The notes below the pieces were generated by a model. That model was given only the letters and a program-made list of their open reading frames with translations. It ran no database searches and was not told where the DNA came from. From positions 38,476 through 102,475 of the forward strand of contig JAISOV010000052.1 in NCBI GenBank assembly GCA_031275405.1: a DNA stretch of 64,000 nt, read 5' to 3'. Source of the DNA: Clostridium sp. GTDB taxonomy: Bacteria > Bacillota > Clostridia > Lachnospirales > Lachnospiraceae. The position numbers and the translations under genes were made by a program. This document shows positions 51,670 to 59,292 of the stretch, one piece after another; position 1 is the stretch's first letter; every line of letters begins with the position of its first letter.

Positions 51670-52623
51670 TTAGACTTTGTGCAAGAAATCCGTGATCAGC
51701 TTCCCACATCGCTTAGGTTCGTCAAGCCACGGCAAGTGGCCGCTTCCGACGACCTCAAAATCCGCATTCCACGCAGAGGCGATTTTACTGCCTTCCCTGA
51801 CGCTTCCAAACGGATCGTTTTGTCCCCACAGCATTTTGACTTGCGCTATTTCCCTTTGAAGATAACTTTCGTCAATGTGAACGTCGCTTGCGGAGCCGGA
51901 CAGGTTGTTTGTGACCTCCATGAGGCTCAGACTTGAAATTTTATAATGCGGCAAATGCTGAAAGCGGAAATAGCACTCGGACATTTCTCTTGGCAACAGC
52001 GACAGAGTCCGCTCGGGATGTCCCATAAACTTCAAGCCGCGAAGCGCGTGATCAGCAGTTTTCGGTGTGATCCGCTGAAAAAGCAGACTGTTCAGCTTTG
52101 GCACAGACGCAAGCCGCAAGGCAAAAGGCGGCTTGCACTCCATCACGTTTCCCGGAACGCCAAGCAGAATGATTTTTCGATCCGGCACGTGTCTTTCGCC
52201 TACGTGCCACAGGCTCCAGTGCGCGCCCATGGAGTGCGCAATAACCGGAACGTTCTGCAATCCAAACCTCTCTGTCACCGTATCGAGCGTATCCAATGCG
52301 AGTTGTCTGAAATCCGCTGCCCTATGGTCAAATCCGTCCGATAAGCCGCCGCCCGGACGGTTGAGGGCGAAAATTTTGAAACCTGCCAGCTCGGCAATCA
52401 GCGGCATAAAAACAAAACTATCGCCCGTGTTTCCGGGGACAATCAGAAGCGGCTCCCCTTCGCCGTATTCGCAGACGCGAAGATTGATGTCGTACTTTTC
52501 AAGCCGGACAAAATGATCCGTGCCAGAAACAGCGTAGTGCTTTCGTAACTTTTCCTCGGCAAATAGCGCGGATCGCACACGCTCATCGGAAAGGTCGAGA
52601 CGCAGCGGCGTGTAAGGTTCCAT
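51670..52623 (-). CDS. Alpha/beta-hydrolase fold protein
   Basis: A 317-residue single-domain hydrolase. Seen are the oxyanion-loop region LLIVPGNTGDSFVF, the nucleophile elbow VIAHSMGAHWS (serine in G-x-S-x-G-like HSMGA), an acidic residue in WGQNDPFGS and the catalytic histidine in GSGHLPWLDEP. Substrate is unknown; esterase, lipase-like or peptidase activities are all possible. The start is uncertain: ATG 52623 (MEPYTPLRLDL) gives a normal N-terminus and lies downstream of a TTGACA at 52698-52703, while an ATG 31 codons upstream would add a hydrophobic stretch. Confidence 0.8.
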   Translation of the reverse strand: MEPYTPLRLDLSDERVRSALFAEEKLRKHYAVSGTDHFVRLEKYDINLRVCEYGEGEPLLIVPGNTGDSFVFMPLIAELAGFKIFALNRPGGGLSDGFDHRAADFRQLALDTLDTVTERFGLQNVPVIAHSMGAHWSLWHVGERHVPDRKIILLGVPGNVMECKPPFALRLASVPKLNSLLFQRITPKTADHALRGLKFMGHPERTLSLLPREMSECYFRFQHLPHYKISSLSLMEVTNNLSGSASDVHIDESYLQREIAQVKMLWGQNDPFGSVREGSKIASAWNADFEVVGSGHLPWLDEPKRCGKLITDFLHKV

Positions 52624-52732
52624 ATTGCATTCTATTCCTTTCTTCCATAGCAGCTTACTTCCTGCCCAGCTATAGTAAAACATGCCTGTAACGTAACTGT
52701 CAACAGCAAGCAGCATAAAACGTTCTTTTCCT

Positions 52733-52762
52733 CCAAAACAGCCCGCCTTAAGGCGGGCTGTT
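52733..52762 (-). terminator. Terminator after pgmB
   Basis: A perfect palindrome with 13-base arms, AACAGCCCGCCTT and its complement (52737-52762), is followed on the minus strand by TTTT. It lies about 107 bp after the pgmB stop and ends the alpha-glucoside operon, so the hydrolase gene downstream needs its own promoter. Confidence 0.85.
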
Positions 52763-52869
52763 CCAGCGTCCCTGATCAAGCCTTTCTCTCCATGCGGCCC
52801 ACTTTCCAGGACGGCGCGGAGCGAAAGGAGGAAAGCCGGTTCTCCTTGCAAGGCCGCACAGTGTACCCT

Positions 52870-53538
52870 TTACGCCCGCGGCACTCCATCCGGACTGATA
52901 CAGATCTGTATGAGCTGTCCAAAGCGCCCTAGTCTGTAAGTTCCCAGATCGCTTTCGGCCGCGTCTCCAATGGCGGCGCAGTCCATCTTTGCGGCGATTG
53001 CCGCTTCCAGGCCGGCTTTCGCGTCCTCGACTACCAGACATTTTTCAGGCGGGATCCGCAAAGACTCCGCCGCTTTTAAGAATACCTCCGGGTCGGGCTT
53101 GGATCTGCTGATATGGTTGCCGTCGGAGACCGCGTCGAAAAAGCCGCCCAGGCCGATCCGGCTCAGAATCAGCTCGGCGTTCTTGCTGGAGGAACCAATG
53201 GCCAGTTTCAGTCCTTCTTTGCGCAGGCTGATTAAGGTACGTTTCACTTCTTCGGATAAATCCTCCGGAGACATTTCTTTCAGCAGTTCTTTGTACCGAT
53301 TATTTTTTTCCGTGATATAAGCGAGCTTTTCTTCTGCTGTCATGACTCTGTCGCAGTTCTCCAGAATGATTTCAAAGCTTTCCATCCGGCTGACTCCCCG
53401 CAGTCTGTTGTTGATCTCCGGGTCAAAATAGATCCCCAGCCGATCTGCCAATGCTTTCCATGCCTTATAGTGATACCGATCCGTATGACAGATGACTCCA
53501 TCCAGGTCAAATATGACTGCTTCATATGTTAGTGACAT
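52870..53538 (-). CDS. pgmB: Beta-phosphoglucomutase
   Basis: PgmB converts beta-glucose 1-phosphate, the product of inverting GH65 phosphorylases, to glucose 6-phosphate. The 222-residue HAD-family protein has the nucleophile motif FDLDGVICHTD, the substrate loop LRGVSRMESFEI, GSSSKN (motif 2), the lysine in SRSKPDPEVFLKAA and VVEDAKAG. The C-terminus (QICISPDGVPRA) is slightly extended. It lies 74 bp after a GH65 gene, the standard pairing. Confidence 0.95.
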   Translation of the reverse strand: MSLTYEAVIFDLDGVICHTDRYHYKAWKALADRLGIYFDPEINNRLRGVSRMESFEIILENCDRVMTAEEKLAYITEKNNRYKELLKEMSPEDLSEEVKRTLISLRKEGLKLAIGSSSKNAELILSRIGLGGFFDAVSDGNHISRSKPDPEVFLKAAESLRIPPEKCLVVEDAKAGLEAAIAAKMDCAAIGDAAESDLGTYRLGRFGQLIQICISPDGVPRA

Positions 53539-53612
53539 ACTGTACTCCTTCGATCCTCCGATTCAGGTTCCTCCATCGGGGAACCTATGCTTGCTTTCTG
53601 ACGACGGGTTCC

Positions 53613-55979
53613 CTATCTTCCGTTTCCTGATGACAAAATCCCCAATCCCTGTCTCCTGATCTCTAACTCGCCCGCCAGGACATAAAGTTTCTCATAGATG
53701 TATATCCTTTTGGAAGGCCCTGACAATAAGGTCAGGTTACACACTACCTCTTCCCCCTCCGCATCGTTTTCTATGGAAGCGTCTTCCCTGCTTACTTCGA
53801 TCTCTATTTTCGCATCTTCAAACAGGATCCTGAAGCGATAGCCGTCCCATGTTTCCGGCAGGGAAGGCGCAAGAAAAAGCCCCTTTTCTTTGATCCTAAG
53901 ACCTCCGAAACCATAAACGATCGCCATATAGGTTCCGCCCATATTTGCCGTATGGATGCCATCTTTCGTATTCTTGTGGGTGTTGAAAAGATCCAGCTTG
54001 GCAGATTCTCCGAAGTACGCGCAGGCTTTCTCCTTTAACCCCAGTCTAGACGCCATGATGCTGTAGATACACGCGGAGAGCGAAGAGTCATGAACCGTGA
54101 CTTTTTCATAATACGCAAAGGATTTCCGAATGGTCTCCTGATCCTGGGCATCTTCCAAGATGAAATGCGCCAGAACGGTATCCGCCTGCTTGCACACCTG
54201 GAACCGGTACAAGTACATGGGATGGTAATGCAGGAGCAGGGGCTTTTCTTCTTCTGAAATCGCCGCAAGATCCCAGCGTTTCTTTTGCAGGAAAGAATCA
54301 TCCTGCGGATTGATGCCCAGCCGTTCATCGTAAGGTAAATACATTTTTTCCGCCGCCGCGGCAAATTCGTGCAGTTCTTGGGGTGTGATCCCGGTTTTTT
54401 CGGACAGTTCCCGTTCGAGTCCCTGCTCCTTTAGCAGCCCGAAAAATTTCACGGCCCATCTCAGCCCATGCTGCGCCAGCACATTCGTATAATAATTGTT
54501 GTTCACCAGGCAGGTATATTCATCCGGCCCGGTGACTCCGTTTATGTGGAAGCGATCCTGATAATAGTTTCCAAGATCCATCCAGAGACGGGAGGTCTCA
54601 ATCAATAGCTCCGCCCCGCATTCTCTGATCAGTTCCAGGTCTTTGGTCGCCAGATAATAAGAAACGACCGCATACGCGATGTCACCGTTGATGTGGTACT
54701 GCGCGGCTCCGGAAGGGAAATAACCGGAGCATTCTTTTCCCATGATGGTTCTCCAGGGGTAGGCGGCGCCTTTCTTATGTCCCAAGATCCTGGCATTTTC
54801 CTTCGCGTGATCCAGAATCGTATAACGGTAGCGTATCAGATTTCTGGCGCTCTCCCTCTGTGTCAGCAGAAAGAACGGCTGGATGTACATTTCCGTATCC
54901 CAAAAATAATGCCCTTCGTATCCTTCCCCGCTAAGCCCTTTTGCCGCAATGTTGCTATGGGGATCTTTTCCGACAGACTGGAGCAGCTGATACATATTGT
55001 AATGTACCGCTTCATTCAGTTCTTCATCGCCCCGGATTTCCAGGGCGCAATCCTCCCCGATTTCCGCCAGATAGGCTTCCTGCCGCCGGTACAGTTCCTC
55101 CACCGGAACACCCAACGCCTGACGCAGGATACGCCGCGCCGCCTCCATGGTATCCTCGTACCGGATACTGTCACAGACGACCGTATATTTGTAAAGACAG
55201 ACTTCTTCCCCCGGTTCTGCCCGTACCTCCAGGATTTCCTCAAAGATCCCTGTCGTCTCCGTCCCGCGCCCGGCCCTCTTTTTCAGGCAGCCGGTTTTCC
55301 CTGTGACGGACACCACATGTTTCACGGCGGAGCATACCTCCAGTCCTGATTTCGAGGTATGGGAAACCAGAAAGGATATGCCCTCGTCTATCTGCTGCCG
55401 CTCTTTTTTCAGGTATGGAAAGGACTCTCCGGCCACCCGCGGGTCATCCGGGTCGGAATAGTTCCTGACGTCGCCCTTATGCGTGGAGCAAAAGGAAAGC
55501 TTCCCTCCAAAATCAAGGGGCGTCACCTTATATTCAATCAGGAATAACGGCAGGATTGCGAAGGACGTCATCCTCTTGATTTCCAGCTTCACCCTCTTTC
55601 CCCTTGGCGACTCCCAGCAGACCTCCCGCACCGTAATCCCCTTTTTCATATCCAGCGTCCGGCTGCTTTCCAGCACGGTTCCCTGAAACATGGAAAACTC
55701 CTCGCCATCCAGCATCAGACGAATTCCCTGTGTATCCGCAATATTCAGCATCGTCTGTTTCTCTTCCACAAGCCCGCACAATTTTTCCGCCTGCGGCATA
55801 CTCGCAAAATCATAGAAACCATTGATGTATTGCCCCCGGATGGTGCCATATCCTTTCGGGTAGCCCTCCTCAAAATTTGCGCGTACCCCCAGGTACCCGT
55901 TCGCGTTATGGAAAATTGTTTCATGCAGTATCAGGCTCTGCGGATCCAGGGGCAGAGGGCTGACTTTATACTGAGCCAT
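53613..55979 (-). CDS. Glycoside hydrolase family 65 phosphorylase (first)
   Basis: GH65 enzymes split alpha-glucosides with phosphate, with inversion, to beta-glucose 1-phosphate and an acceptor. The 788-residue protein has the N-terminal beta-sandwich, an (alpha/alpha)6 barrel with FWDTEMYIQPFF, the catalytic glutamate in NGVTGPDEYTCLVNNNYYTN (general acid) and the C-terminal phosphate-site HDSSLSACIYSI and GIHTANMGG. The VNNNxYTN loop is of the type seen in maltose and glucosylglycerol phosphorylases, but specificity cannot be assigned from sequence by eye. It is the fourth gene of the ABC-importer operon. Confidence 0.92.
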   Translation of the reverse strand: MAQYKVSPLPLDPQSLILHETIFHNANGYLGVRANFEEGYPKGYGTIRGQYINGFYDFASMPQAEKLCGLVEEKQTMLNIADTQGIRLMLDGEEFSMFQGTVLESSRTLDMKKGITVREVCWESPRGKRVKLEIKRMTSFAILPLFLIEYKVTPLDFGGKLSFCSTHKGDVRNYSDPDDPRVAGESFPYLKKERQQIDEGISFLVSHTSKSGLEVCSAVKHVVSVTGKTGCLKKRAGRGTETTGIFEEILEVRAEPGEEVCLYKYTVVCDSIRYEDTMEAARRILRQALGVPVEELYRRQEAYLAEIGEDCALEIRGDEELNEAVHYNMYQLLQSVGKDPHSNIAAKGLSGEGYEGHYFWDTEMYIQPFFLLTQRESARNLIRYRYTILDHAKENARILGHKKGAAYPWRTIMGKECSGYFPSGAAQYHINGDIAYAVVSYYLATKDLELIRECGAELLIETSRLWMDLGNYYQDRFHINGVTGPDEYTCLVNNNYYTNVLAQHGLRWAVKFFGLLKEQGLERELSEKTGITPQELHEFAAAAEKMYLPYDERLGINPQDDSFLQKKRWDLAAISEEEKPLLLHYHPMYLYRFQVCKQADTVLAHFILEDAQDQETIRKSFAYYEKVTVHDSSLSACIYSIMASRLGLKEKACAYFGESAKLDLFNTHKNTKDGIHTANMGGTYMAIVYGFGGLRIKEKGLFLAPSLPETWDGYRFRILFEDAKIEIEVSREDASIENDAEGEEVVCNLTLLSGPSKRIYIYEKLYVLAGELEIRRQGLGILSSGNGR

Positions 55980-55990
55980 GTTCCTTCTCC

Positions 55991-56818
55991 TTATTTCTCC
56001 CCATCCATACGTACTCCCCGCAGAAAGTATTTATTAAAGACCAGATAGAGGAGGATGATCGGGAATACGGAAATACAGGCCGCCGCCATGACCTGATGCC
56101 ACATCGTTCCCGCGTCCTTTGACTGAAAGCTCTGCAGGCCCAGGGTCAGGGTGTACCTGGACGGCGTCTTGATATACAGCATGGCCTTCGTGAATTCATT
56201 CCAGAATCCCATAAACACAAATACGGTCTGCGTCGCAATGGTCGGCTTCGCCAGAGGAAAGCAGACGCGAAAGAACCTGGCATAGCGTCCCAGTCCGTCG
56301 ATGCTGGCCGCTTCTTCTACTTCCTTCGGAAAATTCATGAAGAACTGCCGCATCAGAAAGATATTCCCGATATTTGCCGCCGCAGGCAGGATCAGGGAAG
56401 AAAAGCTGTCCAGCAGTCCCATTTTCTGTAAAATCAGATAGTTGGGAATCAGCAGCACCTGTGCGGGTACCATCAAAAGGGAAAGCAGGAAATGATATAG
56501 CTTATCCCTTCCGGGAAAGGTCAGGCGCGCCAGAGAATATCCCGCCATGCTGTTGACAAAGACACTGATCGCCGTACCGATACAGGACACTGTCAAGGAA
56601 TTCAGGAACCATCTCGGAAACAGGGAAGAGCGCCCGAAGATATATCCGTAATTATCCAGTGACATATTCGGCGACAGCAGGGAAAGGTTTCCCCCTACGA
56701 TTTCTTTCAGGGGCTTGAAGGATGCCGATACCATCCACAGAAACGGATAGATCGTTGTGACTGCCGCGATCATCAAGATTGCATAGAGCGCTATTTTTCC
56801 TGCGTTACGTTTTTTCAA
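55991..56818 (-). CDS. Sugar ABC transporter permease, MalG type (TTG start)
   Basis: The 275-residue protein has six hydrophobic segments and the EAA loop EVEEAASIDGLGRYARFFRVCFPLAKP, which docks to the ATPase. It is a CUT1-family sugar permease. The start is a TTG at 56818 with AAGGGG seven bases upstream and N-terminus (M)KKRNAGKIALYAIL. It lies 16 bp after the other permease and 12 bp before the GH65 gene. No ATPase gene is in the operon, so a shared MsmK/MsmX-type ATPase elsewhere must serve it. Confidence 0.93.
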   Translation of the reverse strand: MKKRNAGKIALYAILMIAAVTTIYPFLWMVSASFKPLKEIVGGNLSLLSPNMSLDNYGYIFGRSSLFPRWFLNSLTVSCIGTAISVFVNSMAGYSLARLTFPGRDKLYHFLLSLLMVPAQVLLIPNYLILQKMGLLDSFSSLILPAAANIGNIFLMRQFFMNFPKEVEEAASIDGLGRYARFFRVCFPLAKPTIATQTVFVFMGFWNEFTKAMLYIKTPSRYTLTLGLQSFQSKDAGTMWHQVMAAACISVFPIILLYLVFNKYFLRGVRMDGEK

Positions 56819-56833
56819 TTTGTCGCCCCTTTC

Positions 56834-57733
56834 TTAATAAATACGTTCTTCGCCATTTGCTTTTTCTGCCAGCCGGGAAATCACTACGATGATTGCCGCC
56901 AGCACCATTGCCATCGCCGCCGCATAGCCCATGGCATTCTGTGTGCCGAATGCATATTTGTACACCATGAGGGAAACAGTCAGCGTAGAATTGGCCGGGC
57001 CTCCAGAGCCATTGGAAAAGATATATGCCTGGTCAAACATCTGTAGTGTACCGATAATGCTGGTCAGCAGCACATAGGTCGTAATCGGCTTCAGATAAGG
57101 AATCGTAATATACCAGAATTTTCCAAATTCCGTCGCCCCGTCGATCTGGGCGGCTTCGTACATAGATACCGGAAGATCCTGTAGCCCCGCAAGGTACATC
57201 GTCGTATACATCGGAATCGTGGACCAGATGTTCATCAGCATAATGACTTTCAGCGCAAAGGAAGGTTCTTCCAGAAAGTTGATCCCTTTGGAGATCACAT
57301 GGAAATTCAAGAGAACGCCGTTGATCGGACCGCTTACGCTGAACATAAACATGAAGATTGCCGTAAGCGCGGAGCTGGAGGTCAGTGTCGGCAAGAAATA
57401 AACCGTCCTGAAAAAATATTTCCCTTTGATCTTGCTGTTTAAGACCGAAGAGATCACAAGCGCCAGCGCGGTCTGTGCCGGAACCGCAACCGCAGAAAAC
57501 AGCAGGGTGTTTTTGAGTCCGTTTCTTGCAATATCATCTCCAAACAGGCGGACATAATTCTTCCATCCTACAAACTCATAGCTTCCGGTAAACAGATTCA
57601 CTTTATGAAAAGATAAATACAGTACAAACAAAACAGACAGTCCAATAAAAACAGAGACCAGAACCACTGCCGGAGTCAGGAACAGATACCCTTGCTTATG
57701 CTCCTGTTTTTCATACCTGGAATAACGCCTCAT
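56834..57733 (-). CDS. Sugar ABC transporter permease, MalF type
   Basis: A CUT1-family permease with six membrane segments after a basic N-terminus (MRRYSRYEKQEHKQGYLFLTPAVVL) and the EAA loop YEAAQIDGATEFGKFWYITIPYLKP. The start is ambiguous: ATG 57733 lies 13 bases after AAGGAG; ATG 57745 is only one base after it; a TTG at 57784 has GGAGG at good distance but would translate the hairpin leader. I report 57733. It follows the binding-protein gene, with a strong hairpin between them. Confidence 0.9.
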   Translation of the reverse strand: MRRYSRYEKQEHKQGYLFLTPAVVLVSVFIGLSVLFVLYLSFHKVNLFTGSYEFVGWKNYVRLFGDDIARNGLKNTLLFSAVAVPAQTALALVISSVLNSKIKGKYFFRTVYFLPTLTSSSALTAIFMFMFSVSGPINGVLLNFHVISKGINFLEEPSFALKVIMLMNIWSTIPMYTTMYLAGLQDLPVSMYEAAQIDGATEFGKFWYITIPYLKPITTYVLLTSIIGTLQMFDQAYIFSNGSGGPANSTLTVSLMVYKYAFGTQNAMGYAAAMAMVLAAIIVVISRLAEKANGEERIY

Positions 57734-57744
57734 GCTGATAACCA

Positions 57745-57790
57745 TGCTCCTTTCCAAAGTCTGGAGACTTTGTGCGTAGCACAAAGCTTT
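57745..57790 (-). repeat. Hairpin-leader element before the permease
   Basis: On the minus strand: CTTTGTGC-TAC-GCACAAAG (hairpin), then TCTCCAGACTTTGGAAAGGAGC and an ATGGTT. The same order with small differences stands at 35101-35148 on the plus strand, there also leading to an ATG. AAAGTCT/AGACTTT forms a second small hairpin that would compete with or expose the ribosome site. Confidence 0.6.
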
Positions 57791-57802
57791 TGCCTCCTAA
57801 AT

Positions 57803-57838
57803 GAATCAACTGAACATGCAAGCATGTTCAGTTGATTC
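57803..57838 (-). other. 17-bp perfect hairpin between binding-protein and permease genes
   Basis: GAATCAACTGAACATGC and its exact complement surround a 2-base loop, 23 bp after the binding-protein stop. There is no T-tract, so it is more likely a 3'-end stabiliser or partial terminator that keeps the binding-protein mRNA more abundant than that of the permeases, common in ABC sugar operons. Confidence 0.8.
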
Positions 57839-57860
57839 ACAGATCAAGGGTGAAAGTGAG

Positions 57861-59177
57861 TTATTTTGCATTTGCAATTTCACTGTTCGCCTGTTTGTCT
57901 ACCTGCTCCATTGCCTCTTTCCCGGTCTTTTCTCCTTTGACTGCCAGGGGCAGGAAATTCTGGTACGCACTGTTGACGATGTCTATGGTCGTACCCTTTT
58001 GCCATGGGGTGGCAATATCGATCATCTTGCTGTGTACCTGCCAAACCGGATCCTCCTGCACTTTGATGGCCTCCGCCACGTCCGCTCTGGAAGGAAGCGT
58101 TCCGGCGCCCTGGCACCAGGTCGCCATGCCTTCCGTGCCTGTCGCGTATTTGATCCATTCTTTTGCCAGCTCTTTTTCATTGGATACCGCCGAGATCCCA
58201 TATCCTACCGTAAAGCACATGGAATGCTGGCTACCGTTGTAGGTCGGCATTTCCGTTACTTCAAAATCAATATCGCTGTAGTCTGTTCTCAACGTTCCAT
58301 ATACCCAGTTCCCCTCTTCCATGATCGCGGTCTTCCCTGTTCCGAAAGCCTCTCCGTTCCATCCAAGCCCCAGATCTGACGGCGTTTTCCAGCAGCCCGC
58401 CTGAGCCATATCCAGAATCAGCTGCAGATTGCCTACCACGGCATCGGAACTTAAAGTCGCGTTTTCGTTTTCATCCATGATCTTTCCGCCTTTTTCCTCC
58501 AGGATGTAGAGATTTCTGGCAAGATCCTGGTTGTAGGTCATGGCCGCCACCTGGCCTTCGCCGTATTTTTCATCCAGCCTCTCCTGCAGGTCGGTGAGAA
58601 AGGCCTGATAATCCTCCAGAGCGGCGGGGATGTCATCCGGACTCACCCCTACGGACTCCAGTATCCCCTTGTTATAATAAGTGGCAAGGGTGGACACGTC
58701 TTTGGGGATACAGTAAAGCGTTCCGTCTTCTGTGGTGAATGCCTGCAGGAGGTTCTCATAATAGCTGTCCGCCCCCATCTCCTGCGGATCCAGCGGTTCC
58801 ATCACGCCAAGGTTTCCATAGAAAGGAAACATGCTTCCATCGATATAGAATACGTCCGGAGCTGTTTTGGCAATAAAGTCCGCCTGAATCTGGGTATTGT
58901 AATCCGTATACACCTTAAGTTCCACTACTGCGCCTGTCCTCTGTTCAAAATCCGCCTTCACCTTTTCAATAGCCGCCGACTCCTGATCGTTTCCTCCCCA
59001 GATGCCTACGGACAGTTTCTTCCCGGAAAAATCCTTTTCCTCTGCCGCCCCTTCCTGTTTGGCAGTCTCGCCGGCGGCACTCCCCGGATCCTCCGCCTTG
59101 CCTGTACACGCTGTAAATGACACCGTCATCGCAGCCGCCGCAGCGATCGCCAATCCTTTCACCCATGCGTTCTTCAT
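57861..59177 (-). CDS. Sugar ABC transporter substrate-binding lipoprotein
   Basis: A CUT1-type extracellular sugar-binding protein of 438 residues with a lipoprotein signal MKNAWVKGLAIAAAAAMTVS and lipobox FTAC near residue 24. A linker (GKAEDPGSAAGETAKQEG) leads to the two-lobed domain, with segments KLSVGIWGGNDQESAAIEKV, APDVFYIDGSMFPFYG and AEFGxGKTAIMEEGNWVYG-like features. GGGAGGAA precedes the ATG. It is the first gene of the operon driven by the LacI-controlled promoter at 59249-59277. Confidence 0.94.
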   Translation of the reverse strand: MKNAWVKGLAIAAAAAMTVSFTACTGKAEDPGSAAGETAKQEGAAEEKDFSGKKLSVGIWGGNDQESAAIEKVKADFEQRTGAVVELKVYTDYNTQIQADFIAKTAPDVFYIDGSMFPFYGNLGVMEPLDPQEMGADSYYENLLQAFTTEDGTLYCIPKDVSTLATYYNKGILESVGVSPDDIPAALEDYQAFLTDLQERLDEKYGEGQVAAMTYNQDLARNLYILEEKGGKIMDENENATLSSDAVVGNLQLILDMAQAGCWKTPSDLGLGWNGEAFGTGKTAIMEEGNWVYGTLRTDYSDIDFEVTEMPTYNGSQHSMCFTVGYGISAVSNEKELAKEWIKYATGTEGMATWCQGAGTLPSRADVAEAIKVQEDPVWQVHSKMIDIATPWQKGTTIDIVNSAYQNFLPLAVKGEKTGKEAMEQVDKQANSEIANAK

Positions 59178-59228
59178 AATCTGTTCCTCCCATTCTTTTT
59201 CCCTATGGCTCTTTTGATGCTGGTTACA

Positions 59229-59277
59229 AAAACGTTTTGGATAACTATACTATAGACCAAAACGTTTTTGTTGTCAA
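59229..59277 (-). promoter_or_regulatory. Promoter with two LacI-type operators before the ABC operon
   Basis: On the minus strand TTGACA (59272-59277), 17-bp spacer, TATAGT (59249-59254). One palindrome AAAACGTTTT (59259-59268) fills the spacer and another (59229-59238) lies just past the start site. Centre-to-centre distance is 30 bp, about three helical turns. This is a classical double-operator repression layout for a LacI-family protein. Confidence 0.85.
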
Positions 59278-59292
59278 TGCCCTTCCGTTATT

